From contig NZ_KQ058841.1 of NCBI RefSeq assembly GCF_000982955.1, forward strand, positions 1 through 64,000: a stretch of 64,000 nt of DNA, in the 5' to 3' direction. The notes below the pieces were generated by a model. The model searched no databases. It had not been told where the DNA came from and saw nothing but the letters and a program-made list of their open reading frames with translations. The translations under genes and the position numbers were made by a program. Position 1 is the stretch's first letter. Each line of letters opens with the position of its first letter. This stretch comes from Micromonospora sp. HK10. GTDB taxonomy: Bacteria > Actinomycetota > Actinomycetes > Mycobacteriales > Micromonosporaceae. Below, one piece after another: positions 50,470 through 59,721 of this stretch.

Positions 50470-51465
50470 TCGACGACCGCCTGGCGGGCGCTGACGGAAG
50501 CCGGGGTCGTGCTCATTCCGCGCGACGCGGACCGCATCGAGCTGACGTACGGCACGAGCCGGGCCACGCTGACCGTCATCGCGTCCCCAACCCCCCTGCG
50601 CCCTCGTGACATCGCTGCCCTGGTCAGCCGCCATGCAGAACCATGCCTGGTCATCGTTCCGGCGGCCACGCCCGGCGTACGAGAAGCAGTGGAGGCGGCG
50701 GGCTGGTCCTGGCTCGCAGAGGACGGGCAGCGGATTACGGGTGTGCTGCGCATCGGCAGGCAACGGATCGGACTGCAGCCGCCAGCAGCAGCGGCTGGGC
50801 GGTCCGCCAAGCCCGGCCGGGTGCCGTGGGGGACCTTCACCCTGGTTCGGCGCATGATCCAGCGTCCGTACGCCACCCAGCAGGAACTGGCCGTGCTCGT
50901 CGGCGTCTCCCAGCCTCGGGTCTCCCAGGCCCTGCGCTCGCTCGCCGAGGAGGAAATCGTGCGCCGTACGCCGAGCGGGTGGACGATCCGGGACATCGAT
51001 GCCGCGATCCGGTGGTGGTTGGCGACCTATCCGGGTCCGGGCGGGATCAGCACGTACTGGTACAGCTTGCCGCCACCCGTTGAGCAGGCCCGGGCGGTCG
51101 TCGAGCGGGTCGGCACAGCTGATCGGCACGGCGTCGCGGTATCCGGAGACGTCGCGGCTGACATCATCGCTCCCTGGCGTGCCCCGAATCGCGCCATCCT
51201 CTACGCCCGTACCGGCGTGGACCTGGCCGGTGCGGGCTTTGTCCCTGCCGGCGAGGAGGAGGCAACGCTCGAATTCACCGTGCCGAAGGACCCCGGGCTG
51301 TGGCCGCCGTCCGTCGAGGAGGTAACGGTCGATCTTCCGCTTGCCGACCCACTGCAGATCCTCTGGGACGTGCAGCGTTCGCCGGGCCCGGACAGCGAGG
51401 AGGCGGCGCAGCGCGTGTGGGACGCGCTCCGCCGCCGTCACCGTGACCGGGGGTACGCGGCATGA
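50461..51465 (+). CDS. AbiEi-like winged-helix regulator/antitoxin
   Basis: 334 residues from ATG 50461, inside the hairpin above. A winged helix is visible at about 130-185 (TQQELAVLVGVSQPRVSQALRSLAEEEIVRRTPSGW), followed by a C-terminal domain (AVSGDVAADIIAPWRAPNRAILYA, ADPLQILWDVQRSPGPD) like that of type IV toxin-antitoxin antitoxin/regulators (AbiEi and relatives). Those bind inverted repeats at their own promoters and neutralise a nucleotidyltransferase toxin coded just downstream. The next gene here begins with a four-base overlap but is decayed. The assignment is by pattern and context. Confidence 0.6.
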   Translation: MLISTTAWRALTEAGVVLIPRDADRIELTYGTSRATLTVIASPTPLRPRDIAALVSRHAEPCLVIVPAATPGVREAVEAAGWSWLAEDGQRITGVLRIGRQRIGLQPPAAAAGRSAKPGRVPWGTFTLVRRMIQRPYATQQELAVLVGVSQPRVSQALRSLAEEEIVRRTPSGWTIRDIDAAIRWWLATYPGPGGISTYWYSLPPPVEQARAVVERVGTADRHGVAVSGDVAADIIAPWRAPNRAILYARTGVDLAGAGFVPAGEEEATLEFTVPKDPGLWPPSVEEVTVDLPLADPLQILWDVQRSPGPDSEEAAQRVWDALRRRHRDRGYAA

Positions 51466-51826
51466 CCGGGCAGATGCCCGCGCGTCAGGTCCCGGCCGAG
51501 CCTCGACCTGTCTCCCTCGTCTCCACCAGCCGGGCCGCGAGGCCGTCGCCTACCGGGGCCGATTCGCAGCCAAGGACGCGGTCGACCTGTGGCGGCTCAT
51601 CCATGCGGCGTACGCCGCCGGGTTGCGAGCCGCTGACTGGCCGACCAGCGTCACCGGACGCCAGGCCGCTGACGTACTCCACCGCTTCTTCGGCACACCA
51701 GCCGCGGCCGGTCTCAAACAGATGTCCGCCAACTCCGCGGACCGAACGCGGATGCAGGCCCTGGTCCGGCAGGTGGTGCCGGCGACTGGCGCTAAAGGAG
51801 CGGGCGACGTGAAGCACCGGGCATAG
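51462..51826 (+). pseudogene. Decayed partner gene, probable AbiEii-like nucleotidyltransferase remnant
   Basis: ATG 51462 overlaps the upstream stop (ATGA) and opens MTGQMPARQ, but that frame soon turns into low-complexity Pro/Arg/Ser. From about 51530 another frame reads protein-like sequence to a stop at 51824-51826: GREAVAYRGRFAAKDAVDLWRLIHAAYAAGL, then TGRQAADVLHRFFGTPAAAGLKQM and RTRMQALVRQVV. This looks like the N-terminus and C-terminus of one gene joined by a deletion of about 150 codons that changed frame. The catalytic nucleotidyltransferase core (GGx GSx D) is absent, so any toxin activity is lost. Confidence 0.5.
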
Positions 51827-51936
51827 ACACCGGAAGCCGCAGGGATAGGACAGTTCCGTCCTTGGACTTCCTCGGCTGGGAACAGGCGGGGCGGACGAAG
51901 CGAAGCGCCTTTCGGACTCACCAGTGTTCCTCAGCG

Positions 51937-54900
51937 CTAAGCGGCGATAGCGCGCGCGGCGGCGTAGACGTCGGCCGGAAGTGCGTGTGTCAGCTTCCAG
52001 ATGATGCGCATCGGTCGGTCGCCGGTGTGCTCCTGGTACGTCATCGGCCCCGCATACACGTATGGCGGCGCACCCAGGTTGCCGTCGGCGACCTTCGTCT
52101 CCCGTACGAAGAGGTGCACCGCAGAGCCTTGCTTCTCGTGGTTGATGTAGCGCTGCCCGGTCGTCGACGCCGACGAGGTGGTGCTTTGTGACTCCCACTG
52201 AAAGAGCGTCTCGGTGACGGCACGGTCGGCGTACATGGTGGTGGGGGAGTAGTGCTCCTCGGACTTGACCAGGGTGACGAAGAACAGGTCGGCCTGGGCG
52301 TCCGGTAGCCACTTCACGCCTTCGCGCAGCGAGCCCGGGTTCGGCATACCGAAGGCAGCGCACGCCTCGTTGCGGCTGTACCGCGCGTGCACCCGTAGCG
52401 GCAGCCCGTCAACCGGCACCGTGACCCGGTGGATCCGGTCCCGCAGCACCTCGACCACCTGTCGCAGCTCCGCGCAGCGCTCCGGCTCGGCCAATAACCG
52501 CGCCAACCGCTCCTCCCGTTCGGTCAACTGCACATTCGGGCCCCAGAGGTCGAAGTGCAGCATGTCCCACAGCCGCCCGGGTTCCGGCTGCTCGCCGGCC
52601 GCCGCCCGGGCCAGCAGGTCGAGCCGATCCGGGTCATCGAGGTGCAGCATCCGCCCGATCGCTCTGCCCAACTCACGGTCGTCCGGCCCGGGTGGCGAGG
52701 TTTCCAGCCCAGCCAACCGCCGCAGCCCGGTCCACCCGCCGATGCTCGCCGATCGGTAGATGTCCTCGATTTCCACGCCGGCCTCGCGCAGAAAGTCGGC
52801 CAGGCGCACGTCTCCGAGCAGTCGCAGCTCCCGGGTGAGGCCGGTCTTTGAGGTCGGCATCGCCGACTTCACGTTGGCCAGCACGATGTCCTTCGCAACT
52901 CGATCGAGTTGGATGTGGCAGCCGCTTGGCAGAGACGGGAAGTCATCCCGTACCGCTTCGGCGATTGCTCGCCGACTTACCCCGGTCAGGGCCCGCCAGC
53001 GCAGGTCGAAGCGGAAGTTGGCGTGCTGTCCACCGATGAAGTCGAGGACGGTCAGGCACGGCTTGTGGTCGTCCAGGCGCAGGCCGCGGCCGAGCTGTTG
53101 CAGGAAGATCGTGGCGCTCTCGGTGGGCCGCAGCATCAGGATTGTGTCGACCATTGGCAGGTCGACGCCCTCGTTGAATAGGTCGACGGTGAACAACACG
53201 CGCAGCGTGCCGTCCCGAAAGTCCTTGAGGAGGGCTCGCCGGCCGGGGGCGTCGACCCGCGCTGTGATCGCAGCCGACGGTACGCCGTGTTTGGTGAACC
53301 AGTCCGCCATGAACTCGGCGTGGCCGATGCTCACGCAGAATCCCAACGCCCGCATTCGCCCGACGTCGACGGTGTCTCGCACCGCCCGCAACACCATCCG
53401 TGCCCGCACATGGTTGCCGGTGTAGACGCCGTCCAGCTCCGTCGGGTCATACCCCTGCCCGCGCTTCCACCGCAGCTGCGACAGGTCGACGTCATCGTGC
53501 AGCCCGAAGTACTGGAACGGCGCCAGCAACTGCCGCTCCAGGGCCTCCCACAGGTGCAGCTCCACAGCGGCGTGGCCGTCGAACCACCGCCGCACGTCGC
53601 CGCCGTCACTGCGGTCGGGGGTTGCGGTCAAGCCCAGGAGTACGCGCGGCCGCAGCCGCTCCAGCAGCCGGCCGTACGTCGGCGCCTCCGCGTGGTGGAA
53701 CTCATCAACGATGACCATGTCGTACGCCTCGGGGGCGATCTCCCGCCGATGCAGCGACTGAATGGAGGCGAAGACGTGTCGCCAGCGCTGTGGCTCTCGA
53801 CCGCCGACGAGCGTCTCGCCGAAGCTGCCGTCGCCCATCACCTGCCGGAACGTCGCCAAGCTCTGCCGCAGGATCTGCTCCTGATGAGCGACGAAGAGCA
53901 GCGAGTCCACGGCCTTTTCGCGACGGAGCCGGCGGTAATCGAGCGCCGCGACCACCGTCTTGCCGGTGCCGGTGGCCATGACGACGAGGTTGCGCCAGCG
54001 GCCGTGGAATTTGCGTTCGGCATCGAGGTCGGCCAGGATCTCGGCCTGGTACGGATAAGGCCGCACGTCCAGGTTCGCGATTTCCGTCGGCGCCTGGTCG
54101 GGGCGCTCCCCGCGCAGCGCGATCCTGAGCCGGTCGGCGTCCTTGCCCGGCTCGTAGGGCTCGAAGGCTGGGTCGTTCCAGTAGTCCTCGAACGTCGCGG
54201 TGAACGTGTTGATCACGTGCGGTTGCTCAATGTTGGAGATGCGGACGTTCCACTCGACGCCGTCGACCAGCGCCGCCCTCGACAGGTTCGACGAGCCGAC
54301 GTACGCGGTGGTGGTGCCGTTGCGGCGGCGGAACAGCCACGCCTTGGCGTGCAGGCGGGTGGTGCGGGTTTCGTAGGAGATCTTGATGTCGGCGCCAAGC
54401 TCGGCGAGCCGGTCGAGGGCTCGCTGATCGGTCGCCCCGAGGTAGGTCGTCGTGATGACGCGGAGGCGACCGCCGCGGTCGATCAAGTCGCGGATCGCCG
54501 GCTCGATGATGCGCAGGCCGTGCCATTTGATGAACGCGCAGAGCAGGTCGACCTGGTCGGCGGAGGCCATCTCATGGTTGACCTCGTGGCCGATGCGGGG
54601 TTGGTGACGGCCGTTGACCAGCAGAGCGCCGGTGGAGAGTGGGGTGGTGGGGCGTGGTGGGAACGTGGGCGCTGCCGGTGAAGGTGGCGGCGCGGCGATG
54701 GCGTGGAGCAAACGTTGGGCGTCTGCGATCTGGTCGACGGTGCCGACCGCACGTGGCTCGGCCTGGGCGATGCTCTCGGCAATCTGGTTGGCTAGGTCGA
54801 CCTGCCGGGCGAGCTTGTCGTCGCCACCGCCAACGGCAAGCAGTGCTCGCCGGGCCAGAACCGCGATGTGGCGGGTGAGTACGTCATGCGCGTCGGCCGG

Positions 54901-55005
54901 TTCCAGCTTGTCGTACTGAACCAGAACAGGGTCGAGGAGGTTCAGCCGCTCGGCGAGCTGCTGGGTGACCAATTCCTCGTAGATACCCTGCTCAAGTTCG
55001 CTCAC
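51937..55005 (-). CDS. PLD-like / SF2 helicase / DUF3427 protein
   Basis: 1022 residues from GTG/ATG region at 55005 (MSELEQGIYEELVTQQLAERL). Order: N-terminal helical part; PLD-type half-site at about 205-235 (RLHAKAWL, then YVGSSNLS); SF2 helicase about 310-640 with Walker A ATGTGKT (near 346), DEFHH, GLTATPDRSD, FNEGVDLP and QQLGRGLRLDDHK; C-terminal DUF3427-like region to the end. Proteins with this order are scattered in bacterial islands and are suspected DNA-acting defence proteins. It is convergent with the AbiE-like remnant and divergent from paralog B. Base composition is less GC-biased than the flanks. Confidence 0.87.
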   Translation of the reverse strand: MSELEQGIYEELVTQQLAERLNLLDPVLVQYDKLEPADAHDVLTRHIAVLARRALLAVGGGDDKLARQVDLANQIAESIAQAEPRAVGTVDQIADAQRLLHAIAAPPPSPAAPTFPPRPTTPLSTGALLVNGRHQPRIGHEVNHEMASADQVDLLCAFIKWHGLRIIEPAIRDLIDRGGRLRVITTTYLGATDQRALDRLAELGADIKISYETRTTRLHAKAWLFRRRNGTTTAYVGSSNLSRAALVDGVEWNVRISNIEQPHVINTFTATFEDYWNDPAFEPYEPGKDADRLRIALRGERPDQAPTEIANLDVRPYPYQAEILADLDAERKFHGRWRNLVVMATGTGKTVVAALDYRRLRREKAVDSLLFVAHQEQILRQSLATFRQVMGDGSFGETLVGGREPQRWRHVFASIQSLHRREIAPEAYDMVIVDEFHHAEAPTYGRLLERLRPRVLLGLTATPDRSDGGDVRRWFDGHAAVELHLWEALERQLLAPFQYFGLHDDVDLSQLRWKRGQGYDPTELDGVYTGNHVRARMVLRAVRDTVDVGRMRALGFCVSIGHAEFMADWFTKHGVPSAAITARVDAPGRRALLKDFRDGTLRVLFTVDLFNEGVDLPMVDTILMLRPTESATIFLQQLGRGLRLDDHKPCLTVLDFIGGQHANFRFDLRWRALTGVSRRAIAEAVRDDFPSLPSGCHIQLDRVAKDIVLANVKSAMPTSKTGLTRELRLLGDVRLADFLREAGVEIEDIYRSASIGGWTGLRRLAGLETSPPGPDDRELGRAIGRMLHLDDPDRLDLLARAAAGEQPEPGRLWDMLHFDLWGPNVQLTEREERLARLLAEPERCAELRQVVEVLRDRIHRVTVPVDGLPLRVHARYSRNEACAAFGMPNPGSLREGVKWLPDAQADLFFVTLVKSEEHYSPTTMYADRAVTETLFQWESQSTTSSASTTGQRYINHEKQGSAVHLFVRETKVADGNLGAPPYVYAGPMTYQEHTGDRPMRIIWKLTHALPADVYAAARAIAA

Positions 55006-55253
55006 TTCCCAGAGCTAACCAGCCGACGGCCGCTCGCGCTGCCCCCGATCGGCCTATTCAAGTCGCTGGCCGACGGCCAGCCAACCGTCTGATTGACGGG
55101 ACCGCGACGGACAGCGATGCCTGACCGAACCAACAGGCCGCTATTCGGGCCGTTCGGAGGGATCGCTGCTCACTCAAGTTCCGGCATGGTGCGAAGAGCC
55201 GTCACGAACGTGGGACTTGGGCGGGCGGCCACAGTGGGGAGAGGCAGCGGCCG

Positions 55254-56471
55254 GTGACAGAGAACCCGAAGGTAGCCCCGGCATGGCGAGTGCGCTGGGC
55301 AAGCCGGGAGAACGACAAGCGGCAGCGGGCATTTCAGGTCGCCGCCGACGCGTGGCGCCGGCAAAGCAACGATCTTGGGAGCATGCACACGGCGGCCACC
55401 GAGTTCCGTGGTGCGTTGCGGGCTCCGCTGGGAGTGGCGATCGACCTGCGCAGGGGTGAGACGGTCTACGTCACGCTACCGGCGGCGCAGATGATTGAGG
55501 CACCGCACATGACCGCGCTTCCGGGGGTGCGTTTCGATCTCGCACCCATTCCAGCGGAATCCCTCGGACGGCCGCTTCCTGATGCATTCAAGGTCATGGA
55601 TGCTGGCACTGTCGTCGTTACCGATAGGCGAGTGGTTCTTCTCGGCGGTAGGGGCAAGCGGGAATGGGCGTACGCGAAGCTGGTTGGGCTACTGCACGAT
55701 CAGTCGTCTCCATTTACGTTGATGCACGTCGTCAACCGGCAAAAGATCTCAGGGCTGTATTTTCCATCGGCCAGCGCGCCCGGCTTTCGGTTCAACCTCA
55801 CGCTTGCCATCGCTGACGCAAACCAGCAGCGTCAGGCGCTGGTGACTCACCTTGGCAGCATGTTGGCGGCTCATCAGCGAACGCAGCCTGTACCTCCGAC
55901 CCTCGTTACGCCTGCGGAGGCGCCGGCAACGGCACGGGTGCCGGGGGGCAAGGTGAGCATCGGTGTGGTCCTGCTCTTCGCGCTGTGCGCGTTCGCCGGG
56001 ATCGTCGCGGGCCCGCCAGCGCAAACGTCGCCCACGTCGTCCAGCGCGACCCGGGCAGTCGCCCCCGCTGATGCCATAACACCTCCGGTGGTTGCCCAGG
56101 AGGTGCCGAGTCTGGCGACTACATCATCCTCGGTGTCACCGAGCCCGAAACCATCGCCGACGATGGCTATCGTCAAGCCGAAGCCGAGAACAAGTCCCAC
56201 CCCGCGGCCAAAACGCACCACCGCCTCACCGGCTCCAAAGAGGGTGAACCTCTGTGGGGCACCCCAGAACCCGTACGGCTACAACTTCTGTGGTGGCTCG
56301 CTCATCTACTCACCGGCCTCCGGAGTGTGCGGCTACTTCGACTGCATCGACTACTTCGACAACGGTGTTGGCTACATGATTCAGTGCAACGACCGCATGG
56401 TGAGCATGTCCGGCGGCCGTCGCGGCTCCTGCTCGCACCACGGCGGAAACCGGCGGCCGGTGTACAAGTGA
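55254..56471 (+). CDS. PH-like / TM / six-cysteine exported-domain protein (paralog B)
   Basis: 405 residues from GTG 55254. Same order as paralog A at 23896: head WRVRWASRENDKRQRAF, GRAM/PH-like domain with TLPAAQ, VTDRRVVLLGGRGKREWAYAKL and KISGLYFP, one membrane helix at about 232-252, a long Pro/Ser/Thr/Lys linker, and a 70-residue external domain whose six cysteines are in the same positions (CGAPQNPYGYNFCGG, CGYFDC, QCND, SCSHHGG). About half the residues of the PH-like part agree. Its codon use is visibly less GC-extreme than paralog A, so it was probably acquired separately. It is divergent from the helicase gene (248 bases apart). Function unknown. Confidence 0.85.
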   Translation: MTENPKVAPAWRVRWASRENDKRQRAFQVAADAWRRQSNDLGSMHTAATEFRGALRAPLGVAIDLRRGETVYVTLPAAQMIEAPHMTALPGVRFDLAPIPAESLGRPLPDAFKVMDAGTVVVTDRRVVLLGGRGKREWAYAKLVGLLHDQSSPFTLMHVVNRQKISGLYFPSASAPGFRFNLTLAIADANQQRQALVTHLGSMLAAHQRTQPVPPTLVTPAEAPATARVPGGKVSIGVVLLFALCAFAGIVAGPPAQTSPTSSSATRAVAPADAITPPVVAQEVPSLATTSSSVSPSPKPSPTMAIVKPKPRTSPTPRPKRTTASPAPKRVNLCGAPQNPYGYNFCGGSLIYSPASGVCGYFDCIDYFDNGVGYMIQCNDRMVSMSGGRRGSCSHHGGNRRPVYK

Positions 56472-56512
56472 GTAGCCGCGGGTCGTGGCCTACCTGCGCG
56501 GTGAGGCGGTCG

Positions 56513-57079
56513 TTAAGGCGCGGTGTTCGGTTGCTGGACCGTCATATCGCGAACGAGGACGAAGAACGTTGGGGCGCCGTCCCACGCCGGCTTAAGTCGT
56601 GCGGCGCGATGCCAGCCCCACGATTCATAGGCACGCCGCGCGATGGTGTTGTCGGGACGTACCAGCAGGGTGGCGCGCTCCTCCGTCCGGCTGCTCATCA
56701 ACTCGTCGTGCAGGGCTCGGGCTATGCCTCGTCGCTGCCACGCGCGCCGCACCAGCAACTCGCTGACGGCAAAGGTTCGCCTGCCGGTCTCCTCCGTGAA
56801 GCCTTCCGGAACCGGTTCCTGGATGCCGTCCCACCACCGGGTGTCCGGCGCCAGCGGAAACCCGTAGATGTATCCGACCAGCTCGCAGTCGACCGCCGCC
56901 GCCACCAGCTCCCAGCCGGGCCGAGGCATGTGCGCGGCAAGCTGCTTCCGATACCGCTCCGCGTTGTAGAGCGGCCCGTCATTCGCATGGGCGTCCAGGT
57001 AGATGTCGACGAGATGGTCGACCAACAGCTGTGCTTCCTCAGCCGTAGAGTGCTGCAACCGCAGGTCTTTCTGCATCAC
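56513..57079 (-). CDS. GNAT-family N-acetyltransferase
   Basis: 188 residues from GTG 57079 (GTGA overlap with the XRE gene stop); ATG 57076 is equally possible. GNAT fold with VAAAVDCELVGYIYGFPL (strand 3/4), ELLVRRAWQRRGIARALHDEL (acetyl-CoA motif A, Q/RxxGxA) and YESWGWHRAARL at the end. Acceptor unknown. Translational coupling to the zinc-ribbon XRE regulator suggests that the regulator and enzyme act together. Confidence 0.85.
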   Translation of the reverse strand: MMQKDLRLQHSTAEEAQLLVDHLVDIYLDAHANDGPLYNAERYRKQLAAHMPRPGWELVAAAVDCELVGYIYGFPLAPDTRWWDGIQEPVPEGFTEETGRRTFAVSELLVRRAWQRRGIARALHDELMSSRTEERATLLVRPDNTIARRAYESWGWHRAARLKPAWDGAPTFFVLVRDMTVQQPNTAP

Positions 57080-58518
57080 GCCAGCGTTCCGTCGTAAGCG
57101 TCGATGAACTCCTGAACGCGGGGTAGGGAGGCCCTTGCGCCCGCAAGATCGGATCGTACTTCGGCCAGCAGTGCGCTTACTCGTCCCGACCGCACCCGCC
57201 CCACTTCCGGCAGCGCGCTGAGGCCCGCCCGTGCTGCGCTGTCGACGTCACCCTGCCGGTTCGCTGCCCGAGCGAACTGCACTGTGTAGTAGAGCCGGTT
57301 CCGGCGGTGGTTTTCAGCCGGCGCAGCCGCGACGGACCTGAAGCATCTGGCCGCACGATCGGCCTGGCCAAGGGCGAGTAACGAGAGCCCTTGGATGCCG
57401 GTGACCTCCTGCGCTGTCACGAAGGAGATGAACGGCAGGTCGTCTTCGTGCTCACCCCCGTCGAAAGCCCGACGCGCCCTGGTCATCTCGTGTTCGTAGC
57501 CGAGGCCGTCCTGAAGTGTGGCGTGTGCGTACGCGGCGCGCAGGTGCAGCAGCGTACGCAGCCTGGGTGTCGACCACCCGGCGGACGCACGCAGTGCCGC
57601 TTCGGCACACTGGGCCGCCTCGCTCGGCTGGTCCTGACGCAGGAGCAGCGACATGCACGCCAGTGCCCGAACCTCGACTCGCGTATCGTCCGCGATCCGG
57701 GCTCGGGCGACGGCTTCATGCAGGTAGGGACGAGCTTCTGTCCGGCGGTTCGCGTCGATGGCGAGCCAGGCTGCCTGAATCGCAAGGTCAGCCAGTGCGC
57801 TCTGCAGCGCGTCGCCCACCGATCGCCCGTACGACGCCTTGGCTGCCCACGCCGACAACTGATCGTGCGCGTGGATCGCTACGTCGCAGAGCGCATCAGC
57901 GCCCATCTGCGCGTCTGCCTTGCGGAACTCCTCGACAAGAGTCGAGGCGTACCGCACGTGATCCATACCGATGCCGGCGGGTGCAGTGGCTCGCGAGATG
58001 AGCGAGTCGATACTGCTGCTGGCGTGGAGACCAGCGAGCGCGGCCAGGGCATGGAACTGTCGGCGGTTCGTGGCGCCACCTTCTTCGAGGGCTTTCGGGA
58101 TCTGGTCAACGGGCGAGACAGTCGTCTCGGTACGACTGGCCGGGAGTGAGAACCACAACGCTGCCGGCGGAATGCGCAGGAGTTGTGCCCAGTGAGCGAG
58201 CCGGTCGAGGTGCACGATGGGCGGCCCACTCTCCACGCGGCTGAGTTGCGCCTGCGTGATCCCGAGCCAGCTCGCCACTACGGCCTGCGGCAACGCCGCC
58301 CTTCCGTGGTACGGGTGGTGCCGGTAGGCCCGGATCACCCGCCCGAGATGCCGCTCAGCCAGGGCCGCCCGCAGCGGCGGGTGCGACCAGAACGACTCCG
58401 GCACTACGGGCGGTGCGCACAGCCGATCGCGCTCGGCGGCTTGGCAGGGTGCGCAGCGTCCGCTGTCGTTATCGCGGGCCAGGCGGCCTCCGCAGCGGGG
58501 GCAGTTCGCAGGTGTCAC
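57076..58518 (-). CDS. XRE-type regulator with zinc ribbon and TPR-like region
   Basis: 480 residues from GTG 58518, chosen because GGCGAGG is well spaced; TTG 58524 is less likely. Order: zinc ribbon (CPRCGGRLARDNDSGRCAPC, residues about 6-26); XRE helix-turn-helix (about 60-120, AVVASWLGITQAQLSRVESG); then a long helical TPR-like region to the end. This arrangement, a sensor-like helical tail on an HTH, is common in actinomycete regulators that respond to unknown peptides or metabolites. It is co-translated with the GNAT gene. Confidence 0.82.
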   Translation of the reverse strand: MTPANCPRCGGRLARDNDSGRCAPCQAAERDRLCAPPVVPESFWSHPPLRAALAERHLGRVIRAYRHHPYHGRAALPQAVVASWLGITQAQLSRVESGPPIVHLDRLAHWAQLLRIPPAALWFSLPASRTETTVSPVDQIPKALEEGGATNRRQFHALAALAGLHASSSIDSLISRATAPAGIGMDHVRYASTLVEEFRKADAQMGADALCDVAIHAHDQLSAWAAKASYGRSVGDALQSALADLAIQAAWLAIDANRRTEARPYLHEAVARARIADDTRVEVRALACMSLLLRQDQPSEAAQCAEAALRASAGWSTPRLRTLLHLRAAYAHATLQDGLGYEHEMTRARRAFDGGEHEDDLPFISFVTAQEVTGIQGLSLLALGQADRAARCFRSVAAAPAENHRRNRLYYTVQFARAANRQGDVDSAARAGLSALPEVGRVRSGRVSALLAEVRSDLAGARASLPRVQEFIDAYDGTLA

Positions 58519-58629
58519 CGGCAACCTCGCCGTTCGCGGTGGTTGTGTCCGTTGCGCTCAATCGAGCCTAACCATCCAAACCGTTTCGCGGGTTGGCGGT
58601 ATTCGCGCCATGCATATCGACGACCCTCA

Positions 58630-59027
58630 TGGCGATTCGCCGACCGTTGGCAGGAGCTCATCGCGCCGGAACTGGTCGACGGCGACACGCTCCTGCACAC
58701 CGACATGACGCCGCGGAATTTCCTCCTCGACGACCGACTTCGCCTCGTCGACTGGTCCAGCCCAGCGCGCGGCGCGGCGTGGGTCGACACCGCCTTCATG
58801 CTGGTACGCCTCGTTCGCGCCGGTCACGGACCGGCTGCCGCCGAGGTCTGGGCCCGGCAGATCCAGCCCTGGGCACACGCTCCTGACGACGCGGTTAAGC
58901 CTTCGCCGACGGTCTGACGCGCCTCTGGAAAGGCAAGCAGCAGGCCGCACCCGCTCCCCACCATGGGCCGTTGCTCGATGCCGCGCGTCAGTGGCGGGCC
59001 TACCGGAATGGTGTCAACAGTCGGTAG
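58630..59027 (+). pseudogene. Frameshifted remnant of an APH-like phosphotransferase
   Basis: From about 58630 the frame reads FADRWQELIAPELVDGD, LLHTDMTPRNFLLDD (HxDxxxxN) and LRLVDWSSPARG (DW motif), the C-terminal half of an APH-type kinase, up to AHAPDDAVK at about 58893. That frame then stops at 58917, but the next frame continues naturally as FADGLTRLWKGKQ, APHHGPLLDAARQWRAYRN and ends at TAG 59027. Thus one frameshift in the C-terminus and no N-terminal half: the start region now holds the divergent XRE gene's promoter. A dead gene. Confidence 0.72.
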
Positions 59028-59203
59028 AGACACCGCATACGAACCGTGCATATCGGCTACTCCGCGCCCGTCATATGGGCTGCTGCACTGATCCACAACT
59101 CTGCGATGAAGGCCCGGGGCGGGTGCCGGGCTCCGGCTACGTCGACCCGAACGACGAGCGCCGTCCCCGCCCGTCCCGGTGCCCTACGACGCGAGGGAGA
59201 GAC

Positions 59204-59458
59204 ATGGACTCGATCGACGAGATCCTTGGTGAGCTGCCGCTGCCGCCGTACGTCACCGCCGAGGACGTCGGCTTCGCCGTCAAGGCCATCACCGTGCACG
59301 CCCCTGAGCAGTGGCCCGAAGGCCGACGCTGCCGAAACGACCGAGCACCACACCCCTGCCGCCTGCACCGCTGGGGCCGCCGGGTTCTCGACCAGCGAGG
59401 ACTGACCGACCGGCAGATCGAAGCGCTCATCGCCGAGCAGGAAGCACCGCACCGATGA
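59204..59458 (+). CDS. Small protein with Cys/His cluster (first of a trio)
   Basis: 84 residues from ATG 59204 with GAGGGAGA upstream. Acidic N-terminus (MDSIDEILGELPLPPYV) followed by RRCRNDRAPHPCRLHRWGR, where two Cys and two His could bind zinc, and a C-terminal helix LTDRQIEALIAEQE. No family known to me. It overlaps the DivIVA-like gene by four bases. Confidence 0.7.
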   Translation: MDSIDEILGELPLPPYVTAEDVGFAVKAITVHAPEQWPEGRRCRNDRAPHPCRLHRWGRRVLDQRGLTDRQIEALIAEQEAPHR

Positions 59459-59721
59459 TCTACGTGACCGGGGACCGCCTGTACCCGCACCACGTCCGGG
59501 CCGCCGCCTTCGACACCCGGTGGCGCGGGCTCGACCCCGAGCAGGTCCACGCCTACCTCAACCGGCTCGCCGACGAACTCGACCGCCTGCACCGCGAGTT
59601 GACCACCGCCAACACCGAGGCCGAACGCATCCGCCAGGCCCTGCGCCAGTGGCACTCCCGCCACACCGCCTGCCGCTTCACCGACCCGGACGGCTCACCC
59701 AACAGCCGGTGGCCCCGATGA
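59455..59721 (+). CDS. DivIVA-domain small protein (second of a trio)
   Basis: 88 residues; ATG 59455 overlaps the previous stop (ATGA). FDTRWRGLDPEQVHAYLNRLADELDRLHRELTTANTEAERI is a DivIVA/Wag31-type N-terminal motif (F..RGLDPxQVxAYL) with the start of a coiled coil. Full DivIVA is much longer; this short form probably binds curved membrane or a partner via the coiled coil. It is co-translated with its neighbours. Confidence 0.75.
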   Translation: MIYVTGDRLYPHHVRAAAFDTRWRGLDPEQVHAYLNRLADELDRLHRELTTANTEAERIRQALRQWHSRHTACRFTDPDGSPNSRWPR

